Shown here piece by piece: positions 42,246 through 51,830 of a DNA stretch of 64,000 bases. The translations under genes were made by a program, and so were the position numbers. Each line of letters begins with the position of its first letter. Within the stretch, counting starts at the first letter, position 1. Below the pieces are notes generated by a model. That model was not told where the DNA came from. It saw nothing but the letters and a program-made list of their open reading frames with translations, and did no database searches. The stretch lies in the NCBI RefSeq assembly GCF_003609835.1, contig NZ_AP017899.1:1-64000 (forward strand), written 5' to 3'. Source of the stretch: Sphingopyxis sp. FD7 (GTDB lineage Bacteria > Pseudomonadota > Alphaproteobacteria > Sphingomonadales > Sphingomonadaceae).

Positions 42246-42631
42246 TCTTCGTCGCCCCCATCCGCGATCATGCTTTTTTTGAGCAAACGGTTTTCCAGCG
42301 TCAGGTCGGCCACGCATTCCTTCAGGGCGCGGGCTTCGCGGCGCAGATCCTGCACCTCGCCAGTGGTCGCGGCACGGGCGGTATCACCGGCCAACCGGCG
42401 CTTACCTGCTTCCATAAACTCCTTCGACCAAGTGTAATACAGGCTCTGGGCGATGCCTTCCTTGCGGCACAGCTCTGCGATGCTGTCCTCACCACGCAGG
42501 CCGTCCAGCACGATGCGGATCTTTTCTTCGGCAGAGAAATGGCGCCGGGTTGCTCGGCGGATATCCTTGACCACCCGCTCAGCTGGGGCCTTCTTGGGAG
42601 GGGATTTTTTCACGGAGGGTTGGGTCTTCAT
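42242..42631 (-). CDS. IS3-type transposase OrfA (HTH subunit)
   Basis: 129 residues from ATG 42631 (GAAGGAA upstream). HFSAEEKIRIVLDGLRGEDS followed by IAELCRKEGIAQSLYYTWSK is the HTH_Tnp_1/IS3 OrfA pattern, and a leucine-zipper-like C-terminus (ALKECVADLTLENRLLKKS) follows. It binds the IS ends and partners OrfB. Confidence 0.88.
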   Translation of the reverse strand: MKTQPSVKKSPPKKAPAERVVKDIRRATRRHFSAEEKIRIVLDGLRGEDSIAELCRKEGIAQSLYYTWSKEFMEAGKRRLAGDTARAATTGEVQDLRREARALKECVADLTLENRLLKKSMIADGGDEE

Positions 42632-42716
42632 CTTCGTTCCTTCGTCACTACGACGAAGCCCCAACCCTCCTTAAATCACAACCTCAAATCTGTGCCATTG
42701 GTGCTGACGGGGGACA

Positions 42717-43603
42717 TACGACGAGTTTTAGGTGCGCCATCGAGTCGTTGAGCGGGTGAAACTCACCTGTGGGTAGGCGCCTTGCCTGTTCCCAAAGGTA
42801 GTCGCCGGTGAGGCTGATGTGCGCCCATCCCATGGGCGACAGATGGGCGAGCAATGCCGGATCGCAAGTCGTACCAGCACCGTTGAGGTGCTGGACTGCG
42901 CGATCGAGGTAGATCGTGTTCCAGTATGAAATCGCCGCGATCAGCAGGTTCAGGCCGGACGCGCGGAATTCCTGATTTTCCAGGCTGCGGTCGGTAAACC
43001 TGCCTTGCCGGTTGGTGTAGATGGCGGCGGCAAGCGTATGACGTGCCTCGCCTTTGTTGAGACCCGCTTGGCAGGCGCGGCGCAGTGCCGGTTGTTCGAG
43101 CCAGTCGAGTGTGAACAGCGTGCGTTCGATGCGGCCAAGTTCTGCGAGCGCAAAATCGAGCCTGTTCTGGCGTTTGTAGGCGGCAAGTTTACGAAGGATG
43201 ACAGACGGCGCGACGGTCCACTCCTTGATCGAGGCAACAATCCTGACGATATCGTCCCAGTCAGCTTTGATCGCCGCCGTTTTTATGGTTCGGCCCATCA
43301 GGCATTCGATGCCCTTGTAGGCTGATGGCGCAGCGATCGACCCCAGTTTTCGGTCGGCGATGTCACGTAGTCGGGGCGCAAAACGGAACCCGAGGAGGTG
43401 GCACAGTGCGAAAACATGGTCAGTTGCTCCGCCGGTATCGGTGTAGTGCTCATGCAGAGGAAGATTTTCTACCCCTAGGACAAGGCCATCAAGGACATAG
43501 GGCGCTTCACCAGCAGTCGCCGACATGATCCGCGACCCGAAAGATGCGAAATGGTCCGACAGGTGCGAGTAAATTTTGACGCCCGGTTCAGCGCCATATT
43601 TTG
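42717..43603 (-). pseudogene. Tn3-family transposase, C-terminal remnant
   Basis: About 295 codons, open at both ends. VKIYSHLSDHFASFGSRIMS, YVLDGLVLGVENLPLHEHYT and TGGATDHVFALCHLLGFRFA match the catalytic half of Tn3-family TnpA (DTGG...DHVF region and DDE Glu), and HLSPMGWAHISLTGDYLWEQ matches the C-terminal signature. The N-terminal part is cut by IS6 copy 3 at 43604; the last few codons are cut by the IS3-like element at 42716. Non-functional. Confidence 0.9.
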
Positions 43604-44485
43604 GGCTCTGTTGCAAACATGGGGCACGGCCGCGCGGCGTCACCCAGTTGGGGGATTAGGCAGCATTGGCGAAATGCTTATTGAGCATAATCATGGTTTC
43701 GGTCAGGGCCGAGGGTCCAATTCCGAATGCTCTTTCAACCAGGCGCACCTCCCCCATGATACCTGGCTGCAGGCACCATGCCTGGGCCTGTCCTTTGCGT
43801 AGGGCGCGCATGACCTCGAAGCCCTTGATCGTGGCGTAGGCCGTTGGCATCGACTTGAAGCCACGTACCGGCTTGATCAGCATCTTCAGCTTGCCGTGGT
43901 CGGCCTCGAGCACGTTGTTCAGATATTTCACCTGCCGGTGCTCGGTTTCCGCCGCCAGTTTGCCTTCGCGTTTCAGCTCAGCGATTGCTGCGCCGTAGCT
44001 GGGTGCCTTGTCGGTATTGAGTTTGGCCGGCTTTTCCCAGTCCTTCAGGCCACGAAGAGCTTTGCCCAGAAAGCGCTTCGCCGCTTTGGCGCTGCGTGTC
44101 GATGACAGATAGAAATCAATCGTGTCGCCCCGTTTGTCGACCGCCCGGTACAGGTAGGTCCATTTGCCCCGCACCTTTACGTAGGTCTCATCCAGACGCC
44201 AGCTCGGATCAAAGCCGCGCCGCCAGAACCAGCGGAGACGCTTCTCCATCTCCGGCGCGTAGCGCTGCACCCAGCGATAGATCGTCGTATGATCGACATC
44301 GATCCCACGCTCGGACAGCATTTCCTCGAGATCACGGTAGCTGATGCCGTATCGACAATACCAGCGCACCGCCCATAGGATGACCTCGCCGGTAAAATGC
44401 CGTCCTTTGAAATCGTTCATCGCAACTGACCTTGACAGTACATGAGCCCAATCTTGGAAACCGTGTCAGAGTTTGCAACAGAGCC
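43604..44485 (-). mobile_element. IS6-family element (IS6100-like), copy 3, inverted
   Basis: 882 bp with 14-bp terminal repeats, opposite in orientation to copies 1 and 2. The right flank GAATATCC equals the complement of the copy 2 right flank, which is the shared 8-bp target duplication. The left flank ATATTTTG does not match. Confidence 0.97.
43656..44420 (-). CDS. tnpA: IS6-family transposase (copy 3)
   Basis: 254-residue DDE transposase, identical in sequence to those at 6876 and 28134. Intact. Confidence 0.97.
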   Translation of the reverse strand: MNDFKGRHFTGEVILWAVRWYCRYGISYRDLEEMLSERGIDVDHTTIYRWVQRYAPEMEKRLRWFWRRGFDPSWRLDETYVKVRGKWTYLYRAVDKRGDTIDFYLSSTRSAKAAKRFLGKALRGLKDWEKPAKLNTDKAPSYGAAIAELKREGKLAAETEHRQVKYLNNVLEADHGKLKMLIKPVRGFKSMPTAYATIKGFEVMRALRKGQAQAWCLQPGIMGEVRLVERAFGIGPSALTETMIMLNKHFANAA

Positions 44486-45625
44486 GAATATCCCGCGTGG
44501 CGAGATGCTGAAAGCGCGGATGACCCGGGCACCCTGCCTGCGCCTGAGAGCCCGCTGCTGATCCTTTACACCTCCGGCACGACCGGCGTTCCAAAAGGCG
44601 TCGTGCTGAGCCACCGCAATCTCTCGTTTCTGGCGCAGATGGCACACGAATTGTGGGACATGACGGCCAGCAGCGTCAATCTGGTGGCGAGCCCGCTCTT
44701 CCATATCGGCGGGATCGGCTACGGCCTGACGGCGCTAAGCCAGGGCGGCCACACCGTGCTGATGCAGCAGGTTGTGCCGACCGAAATCGTCGAGGCGATC
44801 CAGAGCCACCGCGTCACACACGGCTTCTTCGTGCCCACTGTGGTCCAGATGCTGCTCGAAGTGCCGGGCGTTTCCGGCATGGACATGTCGAGCATCAACC
44901 GCATCGTCTATGGCGGCGCGCCGATCGGTGAAGCGGTGCTCAAGCGCGCGATCGCGGTGCTCGGCTGCGGCTTCATGAACACGTATGGCATGACCGAAAC
45001 CGCCGGGACGGTGATCATGATGGCCCCTGAGGACCACGATCCGGGCGGCCCCCTCGCAAATCGCCTGCGTGCTTGCGGGAGGCCCATGCCCTGGAACGAA
45101 TTTGCACTGGTCAATCCGGCAACGGGTCAGTCGGTTGCCGTTGGCGAGGTCGGCGAGATCCGCATCCGGTCCGAAGCTATCATGCTCGGCTACTGGAACA
45201 AGCCCGCAGAAACCGCGAAAACAATCACCCCCGATGGCTGGATGTGCACAGGCGACGCCGCCTATCAAGACGCTGACGGGTACGTGTATATCCATGACCG
45301 CTTCAAGGACATGATCGTCTCCGGCGGGGAGAACATTTACCCCACCGAGATCGAGAACGTGCTTTACGACCACCCGGCAGTCGCCGCAGTCGCAGTCATT
45401 GGCGTGCCGCATGAACGCTGGGGCGAAACGCCCAAGGCTTTTGTCGTCGCGCGGGCGGGGGCCAGGCCCACCGAGGCCGAGCTGATCGCCTTCACCCGCG
45501 CGCGGCTGGCGCACTACAAGTGTCCGAAGGCCGTCGCCTTCGTGGGGGCGCTGCCGCAGAACGCCTCGGGCAAGATCCTCAAGAAAGAGATGCGCGATCC
45601 GCGCTGGCTGGAAGAACAAGCATGA
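44486..45625 (+). pseudogene. Acyl-CoA synthetase, C-terminal fragment
   Basis: About 380 codons: LLILYTSGTTGVPKGVVLSH (AMP-binding P-loop), MNTYGMTETAGTVIMMAPED (A5), WMCTGDAAYQDADGYVYIHD (A7) and KDMIVSGGENIYPTEIENVL (A8), then the C-terminal NASGKILKKEMRD with its catalytic Lys. It begins EYPAWRDAESADDP directly at the IS end; adding the 28951-29339 fragment and counting the 8-bp duplication once gives 1521 nt, exactly 507 codons in frame. The apparent start inside the IS (44432) is an artefact, although a fused protein could in principle be made. Overlaps the next gene by 4 bp. Confidence 0.93.
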
Positions 45626-46422
45626 CCCTCAGTCCCTCCGCGCGCCTGCTGCGCGGCTTTGCCGTCGATTTCCTGACCTGCCACAACGTGGCGGCTGTCG
45701 AGACGATCATGGAGCCCGACTATGCGCTCAGCATTGGCGGTTTCCTGCTCGCTGGCCGTGACGACACCTACTTACCGGCAACAGCCGCGCAGCTGGATCA
45801 GTTTCCCGGGCTCTGCGTGACGGTCCACGACACCGTAATCGGCCCCAATGCGATTGCTATGCGGTTCACCGAACACGGGGCGTCGATCCGCCATGGTGGA
45901 CGGCTTTCCACCTGGGGCGGGGTCACACTGTTCCGCATCCAGAACGGCAGATTGCACCGGGGCTGGGCCGAAGAGGATTACTATGCGCGCAAGCGCCAGC
46001 TCGCCGAGAGCTCCTGCGACATGATCCGCGCCCCGCATCCCGCCCCTTGGGATGCCCCTTGCGAAGCCCCAAATACGGTGGTGGAGACCCTAGCTAAGTC
46101 TTGGCTAACGACCGCCGCCAACTGGGCCGACAGAACCGTGATCGACGAAATTAGCGCCGAAGGGCCGCGCTTTACCGATCTGGTGGCAATCGAAGCCATC
46201 GCCATTGACCACCTCTTTTCCGCCGGGCAGCGCGGGGCGTTCCACCTCACTTGCACCGGCACCTATCGCGGCGGATTCGAGGATATCGATCGGGCGCAAA
46301 TCGGCCAGCCGGTCACGCTGGCGCTGGCTGGCATCTTCGACTCCGAGGGAGACCAGATTGTGCATATGCAAGTTACTGCGGACCGGCTCGGCCTCAACCG
46401 CGCCCTGATGCCGCCGCGATGA
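45622..46422 (+). CDS. Two-domain SnoaL/NTF2-like protein
   Basis: 266 residues with two similar halves: residues about 1-130 (LTCHNVAAVETIMEPDYALS ... NAIAMRFTEHGASIRHGGRL) and 145-266 (SWLTTAANWADRTVIDEISA ... FHLTCTGTYRGGFEDI). This fits tandem NTF2-like cone folds of the SnoaL-like polyketide cyclase or isomerase group. The position between acyl-CoA synthetase and BKACE suggests isomerisation, dehydration or hydrolysis of a pathway intermediate. The reaction is unknown. Confidence 0.65.
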   Translation: MTLSPSARLLRGFAVDFLTCHNVAAVETIMEPDYALSIGGFLLAGRDDTYLPATAAQLDQFPGLCVTVHDTVIGPNAIAMRFTEHGASIRHGGRLSTWGGVTLFRIQNGRLHRGWAEEDYYARKRQLAESSCDMIRAPHPAPWDAPCEAPNTVVETLAKSWLTTAANWADRTVIDEISAEGPRFTDLVAIEAIAIDHLFSAGQRGAFHLTCTGTYRGGFEDIDRAQIGQPVTLALAGIFDSEGDQIVHMQVTADRLGLNRALMPPR

Positions 46423-47345
46423 GCAAGGTCATCATCACTTGCGCCGTCACCGGCGGCGCACACACCCCGACCATGTCGGACGCCCTGCCCTGCACGCCGT
46501 CCGAGATTGCCGAGCAGTCGATCGCGGCGGCCGAAGCGGGCGCGGCCATCCTGCACCTTCACGCGCGCAATCCCGCCAATGGCCAGCCGACCGGCGACCC
46601 GGCGATCTATGCGCAGTTCCTCTCGGTCATCAAGCAGCAGACCGATGCCGTGGTGAACATCACCACCGGTGGTTCCGCCACGATGCCGCTGGCCGAGCGG
46701 CTGAAGGCAGCGGTGCAGTTCAAGCCCGAGATGTGCTCGCTCAACATGGGCTCGATGAACTTCGCGTTCTTCGGCGCGGCGGCGCGCATCTCCGAATGGA
46801 AGCACGATTGGGAAGAGCCCTATATCACCGGCTCCGACGACTTCATCTTCCGCAACACCTTCCGCGATATCGCCGCGATCCTTGAGGTGATGGGCGAGGC
46901 TGGCACCAAGTTCGAGCACGAGTGCTACGATGTCAGCCACCTCTACAACCTGGCGCATTTCGTTGATCGGGGCCTGGTGAAGCCGCCATTCTTTATCCAG
47001 ATGATCTTCGGCATTCTAGGCGGCATCGGCCCTGATCTCGAAAACCTGATGTTCATGAAATCGACTGCCGACCGCCTGTTTGGCCGCGACAATTTCCAGT
47101 GGTCGGTGCTCGCGGCCGGGCGTCACCAGATGCCGTTCCTCACGCAAGCCGCGCTGATGGGCGGCAATGTCCGGGTCGGGCTGGAGGACAGCCTGTTCAT
47201 CGAACGCGGCGTACTGGCCGCCTCGAACGCGCAGCAGGTGGAAAAGATCGTGCGGATCATCCGCGAAATGGGCCATGAACCGGCCACGCCCACCGAAGCC
47301 CGCGCGATGCTGGGCCTCAAGGGCGGCGACAGGGTGGAGTTCTAG
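46419..47345 (+). CDS. Beta-keto acid cleavage enzyme (BKACE, DUF849), copy 1
   Basis: 308 residues. MSKVIITCAVTGGAHTPTMS opens the TIM barrel; AGAAILHLHARNPANGQPTG holds the metal-binding HxH, and VVNITTGGS and FEHECYDVSHLYN follow as in 3-keto-5-aminohexanoate cleavage enzymes. BKACE proteins use a divalent metal to react a beta-keto acid with acetyl-CoA, giving acetoacetate and a new CoA ester. The C-terminal half is about 90% identical by eye to the partial copy at the right window edge. Overlaps the SnoaL-like gene by 4 bp. Confidence 0.9.
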   Translation: MSKVIITCAVTGGAHTPTMSDALPCTPSEIAEQSIAAAEAGAAILHLHARNPANGQPTGDPAIYAQFLSVIKQQTDAVVNITTGGSATMPLAERLKAAVQFKPEMCSLNMGSMNFAFFGAAARISEWKHDWEEPYITGSDDFIFRNTFRDIAAILEVMGEAGTKFEHECYDVSHLYNLAHFVDRGLVKPPFFIQMIFGILGGIGPDLENLMFMKSTADRLFGRDNFQWSVLAAGRHQMPFLTQAALMGGNVRVGLEDSLFIERGVLAASNAQQVEKIVRIIREMGHEPATPTEARAMLGLKGGDRVEF

Positions 47346-47348
47346 AGC

Positions 47349-48125
47349 ATGGCACGCATGATCGTAGACCTCTCGATCTACCTCGAAAACGATGTGATCT
47401 CCGATCCGCCGCCCTATCGGCCCCGGATCGACTACATCGACCACAAGACCTCGATCCCCGATCTGGTCGGCTTTTTCCCGGGGCTGAAGCCCGAAGACCT
47501 GCCTGATGGCGAGGCTTGGGCAATCGAGAAGATCGAGCTGATCACGCACAACGGCACGCACCTCGATGCGCCGTACCACTTCGCCTCGACGATGAATCGG
47601 GGTGAGCGCGCGATCACCATCGACGAGGTGCCGCTCGACTGGTGCTTCCAGCCCGGCGTGAAGCTGGATTTCACCGCCCTGCCCGATGGCTATGTGGTGA
47701 CAGCCGCCGATGTCGAGGCCGAGCTGGCGCGCATCGGCCACACGCTCTCGCCGCTGGAAATCGTCGTGATCAATACGGCGGCCGGCAAGCGCTATGGACA
47801 GGATGACTACGTCACCGCCGGCTGCGGCATGGGCTATGACGCCACGATGTATTTGCTAGAACGCGGCGTGCGGCTGACGGGCACCGACGGCTGGAGCTGG
47901 GACGCACCGTTCGTCCACACGCGCGAGGCCTATGAGGCGACGGGCAACGCCGGGCTCATCTGGGAAGGTCACAAGGCGGGCCGCGATATCGGATATTGCC
48001 ACCTTGAGAAGCTGCACAATCTCGAAGTGCTGCCCCCCACCGGCTTCACCATCGCCTGCTTCCCGATGAAGATCCGCGCCGCCTCGGCCGGGTGGACCCG
48101 GGCCGTGGCGATCTTCGAAGACTAG
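47349..48125 (+). CDS. Cyclase-family metal-dependent hydrolase, copy 1
   Basis: 258 residues. The motif HNGTHLDAPYHFAS (HxGTHxDxPxH, about residues 70-80) is the metal site of the cyclase/kynurenine formamidase/isatin hydrolase family, and TAGCGMGYDATMYLLERGVR, with HKAGRDIGYCHLEKLHNLE later, completes it. Such enzymes hydrolyse amide or lactone-like bonds. It lies 3 bp after BKACE, a pairing repeated at 62970-64000, so the two enzymes probably act in sequence. Confidence 0.9.
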   Translation: MARMIVDLSIYLENDVISDPPPYRPRIDYIDHKTSIPDLVGFFPGLKPEDLPDGEAWAIEKIELITHNGTHLDAPYHFASTMNRGERAITIDEVPLDWCFQPGVKLDFTALPDGYVVTAADVEAELARIGHTLSPLEIVVINTAAGKRYGQDDYVTAGCGMGYDATMYLLERGVRLTGTDGWSWDAPFVHTREAYEATGNAGLIWEGHKAGRDIGYCHLEKLHNLEVLPPTGFTIACFPMKIRAASAGWTRAVAIFED

Positions 48126-48139
48126 GGTCAGGACCTAGT

Positions 48140-48808
48140 TCAGACGATTTTCTCCTTCAGCTCGAACATCACCGCGGCCGTCGCGCGTACCGAGGGCCGG
48201 TCGCGGTGGAAGGCCTCGAACCGCGCGAGATTGGGGTAAAGCTCGTGCCAGGGCGCCATATCCGGCGCGTAGGCTTGCCAGAGCGGGATCATGCCGGTCT
48301 CGATCACGATATCCTGATTGCCGAGCAGCGCGATCACCGCGATGTCGGCCAGCCCGAACCGGTCTCCGACAATGTAGTCGCGCGCGCCCACCCGGCGATT
48401 GAGTTCGGTCAGCCCGCCCTTGACCTTGCGCAACTGCCGCTGGGCCCATTCCGCGCTGGGCTGGGGGCGCTGCATTTCCCAGAACAGGAGCACAGTCGCA
48501 TCGAGCACGCCTTCGGCGATCACCTGCACCTGCTTGGCCTCCAGCGCCGCCTCGGGCGCCTCGGGGAGCATCGGCGGCGTGGGATAGCGCCACTCGATCC
48601 ACTCCATGATATGCGAGGATTCGAACACCGGGTCCGCATCATCGGGGATCAGCACAGGCAGCTGCTCGAGCGGGTTGTAGCGCGATGTCTGGGTGTCGGC
48701 GTGCCAGGGCACCTCGTTTTGCAGGGTGAAGGGCACGCCCTTTTCCATCAGGGCAATGCGCACCTTGCGCGCAAACGGGCTGGGTGTGGCGCTGATCAGG
48801 ATCATCAT
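48140..48808 (-). CDS. Glutathione S-transferase
   Basis: 222 residues. The N-terminal thioredoxin-like domain has the Ser-containing ATPSPFARKVRIALMEKG and the glutathione-binding LPVLIPDDADPVFESSHIME; the C-terminal helical domain includes RDYIVGDRFGLADIAVIALL. It probably conjugates or isomerises a pathway intermediate or detoxifies it. It is convergent with the cyclase (14-bp gap) and 7 bp downstream of the SDR stop, forming a small minus-strand operon. Confidence 0.88.
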   Translation of the reverse strand: MMILISATPSPFARKVRIALMEKGVPFTLQNEVPWHADTQTSRYNPLEQLPVLIPDDADPVFESSHIMEWIEWRYPTPPMLPEAPEAALEAKQVQVIAEGVLDATVLLFWEMQRPQPSAEWAQRQLRKVKGGLTELNRRVGARDYIVGDRFGLADIAVIALLGNQDIVIETGMIPLWQAYAPDMAPWHELYPNLARFEAFHRDRPSVRATAAVMFELKEKIV

Positions 48809-48815
48809 GGGTTCC

Positions 48816-49592
48816 TTAGTTCATCCAGTGTCCACCGGTGACGTTGATCGCCTGTCCGGTCATGTAGGCGGCCCGGTCCGAGGCCAGGAAGGCGACGAGT
48901 TCGGCAATTTCATTGGGGGTTCCGGCGCGGCGCAGCGGGATGGCCTGAACCCGCGTGGCAACATCCGGCAGGCCCTGCGCGCGGTTCATTTCCTCGGCTT
49001 CCGCACGCATTTCTGTATCGACGATGATACCCGGACACACCGCGTTGATGCGGATGCCCGAACTGCCGAATTCGCCCGCAAGGCTTTGCGTGAGGTTGAT
49101 GATCGCGGCCTTGGTGGCACCGTAGGCTGCGTGGTTGGGGACGCCCTTCTTGCCGGTCCACGATGAGACGTTGACGATGGCCCCGCTCCGGCGCGCCACC
49201 ATGGCGGGCAGCACCGCCTGCGAGCAATGAAACACCCCGTCGAGATTGATCGCGAACGTGCGCCGCCAATCCTCCTCGCTCACATCGAGGAACGCAGCCG
49301 TGCGCAGGATCCCGGCGTTGTTCACGAGGACATCCACCGGACCGAGATCAGCTACGATTGTCTCCACCCCGCGGATCACCTCGGCGCGGCTTGAAACGTC
49401 ACCGGCGGCAACCACGGCCCGCTGTCCGAGCGCGGTGATAACTTCGGCAGTGTCGCTGGCGCTGGCTGCATTCGTATCGAAAAGGCCGACGTTCGCGCCG
49501 CTCATTGCTAGCCGCAGCGCAATGGCCCGGCCAATGCCCGCGCCCGCGCCGGTCACCAGCGCCACCTTGTCTTTCAGATCATCCATGCCCAT
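48816..49592 (-). CDS. Short-chain dehydrogenase/reductase
   Basis: 258 residues; MDDLKDKV at 49586 is an alternative start. The NAD(P) motif is VALVTGAGAGIGRAIAL, NNAG is present, and the catalytic YxxxK is in NHAAYGATKAAIINL with the Ser in IVNVSSWTG. It interconverts alcohols and ketones. The gap upstream holds operator B, so it is probably in the same regulon as the BVMO/TonB genes. Confidence 0.9.
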   Translation of the reverse strand: MGMDDLKDKVALVTGAGAGIGRAIALRLAMSGANVGLFDTNAASASDTAEVITALGQRAVVAAGDVSSRAEVIRGVETIVADLGPVDVLVNNAGILRTAAFLDVSEEDWRRTFAINLDGVFHCSQAVLPAMVARRSGAIVNVSSWTGKKGVPNHAAYGATKAAIINLTQSLAGEFGSSGIRINAVCPGIIVDTEMRAEAEEMNRAQGLPDVATRVQAIPLRRAGTPNEIAELVAFLASDRAAYMTGQAINVTGGHWMN

Positions 49593-49613
49593 CGCCTTAC
49601 CAGTGGGTATTGA

Positions 49614-50051
<438 letters not shown>

Positions 50052-50141
50052 TGATTTCCACTGAGAGTTGACCCGGGATTTTCATCGAGAAGTGACCCGG
50101 TTGGTGGTATGTCCCGCGATGGGGGATGAGGGTCAAGCCGG

Positions 50142-50912
50142 TTAATTTTCCTTTCGTGATTTCGGGGTTGCGGAGCTGGCTCTGAACCGGAAGCTGTCAT
50201 TGCCGGTTTCCAGGATGTGACAATGATGGGTGAGCCGATCGAGCAGTGCCGTGGTCATCTTGGCATCGCCGAACACGTCCGCCCATTCGCTGAAGCTGAG
50301 GTTGGTGGTGATAATGACGCTGGTGCGTTCATAGAGTTTGCTGAGCAGGTGGAACAACAGTGCGCCGCCTGACGGACTGAACGGCAGATATCCGAGTTCG
50401 TCGAGGATGACGAGGTCGAGACGCAGCAGGCGCTCGGTAAGCTGTCCTGCCTTGTTCATGGCCTTTTCCTGCTCAAGCGCATTGACCAGATCGACGGTGG
50501 AGAAGAAGCGGGCCTTTCTGCGATGGTGTTCCACAGCCTGGACGCCGAGCGCTGTGGCCATGTGGGTCTTGCCGGTTCCGGGGCCACCGATCAGGACGAC
50601 ATTATCAGCTCCGTCGATGAACTCGCCGCGATGAAGCCCGCGGACCAGAGCCTCGTTGACCTCGCTGGATGCAAAGTCGAAGCCGGCCAGGTCCTTGTAG
50701 GCCGGGAACCGGGCGGCTTTGATCTGATAGGCGATGGACCGGACCTCGCGCTCTGCCATCTCAGCCTTGAGCAGCTGGGAGAGGATCGGCACGGCTGCAT
50801 CGAAGGCTGGCGCCCCTTGCGCGATGAGATCGCTCACAGCCTGGGCCATGCCGTACATCTTGAGGCCGCGCAGCATGACCTCTACGGCAGCGCTGGCGGG
50901 ATCATGACGCAT
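50142..50912 (-). CDS. istB: IS21 helper ATPase IstB
   Basis: 256 residues from ATG 50912, overlapping the istA 3' end. Walker A is [19 protein letters not shown] and Walker B is [13 protein letters not shown], followed by [20 protein letters not shown]. IstB-type AAA+ ATPases select the target for IstA. Intact. Confidence 0.93.
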   Translation of the reverse strand: MRHDPASAAVEVMLRGLKMYGMAQAVSDLIAQGAPAFDAAVPILSQLLKAEMAEREVRSIAYQIKAARFPAYKDLAGFDFASSEVNEALVRGLHRGEFIDGADNVVLIGGPGTGKTHMATALGVQAVEHHRRKARFFSTVDLVNALEQEKAMNKAGQLTERLLRLDLVILDELGYLPFSPSGGALLFHLLSKLYERTSVIITTNLSFSEWADVFGDAKMTTALLDRLTHHCHILETGNDSFRFRASSATPKSRKEN

Positions 50913-51830
50913 GGCGCATCTCCCGCAGGTTGTCATAGCGTCCGACGTCGGCAACGGGTTCCTGCGCCAAGCGCAAGGCCTGCGGCGCATCGATCGGCGC
51001 AACCGGGGGCGCCTTGCCGTCGGTCAGCCGGTGCAAGAGGTTGAGCACATGGGTCTTGGTGGGAACACCTGCCTCCAGCGCCAGCTCGACCGCGCCTAGC
51101 ACTGCCTGTTCGTCATGATGCAGGACAAGGGACAGGATCTCGACCATCTCCCGGTCACCACCAGGGCGCTTGAGCAGATACCCCTGCAATTTACGGAAGC
51201 CATCGGGCATCTCGATGAACGGTGCGCCATTACGCAAGGCGCCGGGCTTGCGCTGAATCACCGCCAGATAATGCCGCCAGTCATAGATAGTCCGCCCACC
51301 AATGGGGTGCGTGCGATCAATGATCCGGCCATGCTCGCACAGGAGCCGCCCTTCGGCGGCGATGACAATCCGATCCGGGTAAATCCGCAGGCTCACCCGC
51401 TGGTTGGCGAATGAGGCCGGCACCGAGTATCGGTTGCGCTCGAAGTTTACGAGGCAGGTCGGCGATACCCGCTTGGTATGTTCAACAAAGCCGTCGAAGG
51501 GCCGCCCCAGCGGCATCAGGCTGGCCACCTCTCCGGCATGTACCTCGGCGATGGTGCCCGGCAGAGCGCGATGCGCAATCTGTCCCCATTGCGCAATGCA
51601 GCGTTCCTCAAGCCACAGGTTGAGCGCATCAATATCCGGGAAGTTGGGCATCGGCTGCCACAGCCGGCGACGCGCATCCTGCACGTTCTTCTCGACCTGC
51701 CCTTTCTCCCATCCCGATGCCGGGTTGCAGAACTCGGGTTCGAACAGATAGTGGCTGGCCATCGCCGCAAAGCGGGCGTTGATCTGCCGCGCCTTGCCGC
51801 TGCCGATCCGGTCAACGGCGGTTCTCATGT
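50902..51830 (-). pseudogene. istA: IS21 transposase IstA, C-terminal part
   Basis: About 309 codons starting MRTAVDRIGSGKARQINARF, through GWEKGQVEKNVQDARRRLWQ to the C-terminal domain. The N-terminal part lies beyond the IS110-like insertion (53148-53741). Both parts together give a normal IstA length near 508 residues. Confidence 0.88.

Larger units (their letters stand above)
41191..42716 (-). mobile_element. IS3-family-like element
   Basis: About 1526 bp. The left end TGTCCGTCGTCAGAACA and the inverted right end (reading TGTCCCCCGTCAGCACCA on the complementary strand) are imperfect terminal repeats beginning TGT and ending ACA. It encodes orfA and orfB on the minus strand. The flanks AAT/TAC show no duplication, so it marks a recombined junction between the TetR remnant and the Tn3 transposase remnant. 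Confidence 0.85.

Noticed and set aside
44432..44485. Alternative start of acyl-CoA synthetase inside IS6 copy 3
   Set aside because: The 18 codons are the IS terminus, also seen in front of the S41 remnant; they are not native gene sequence.
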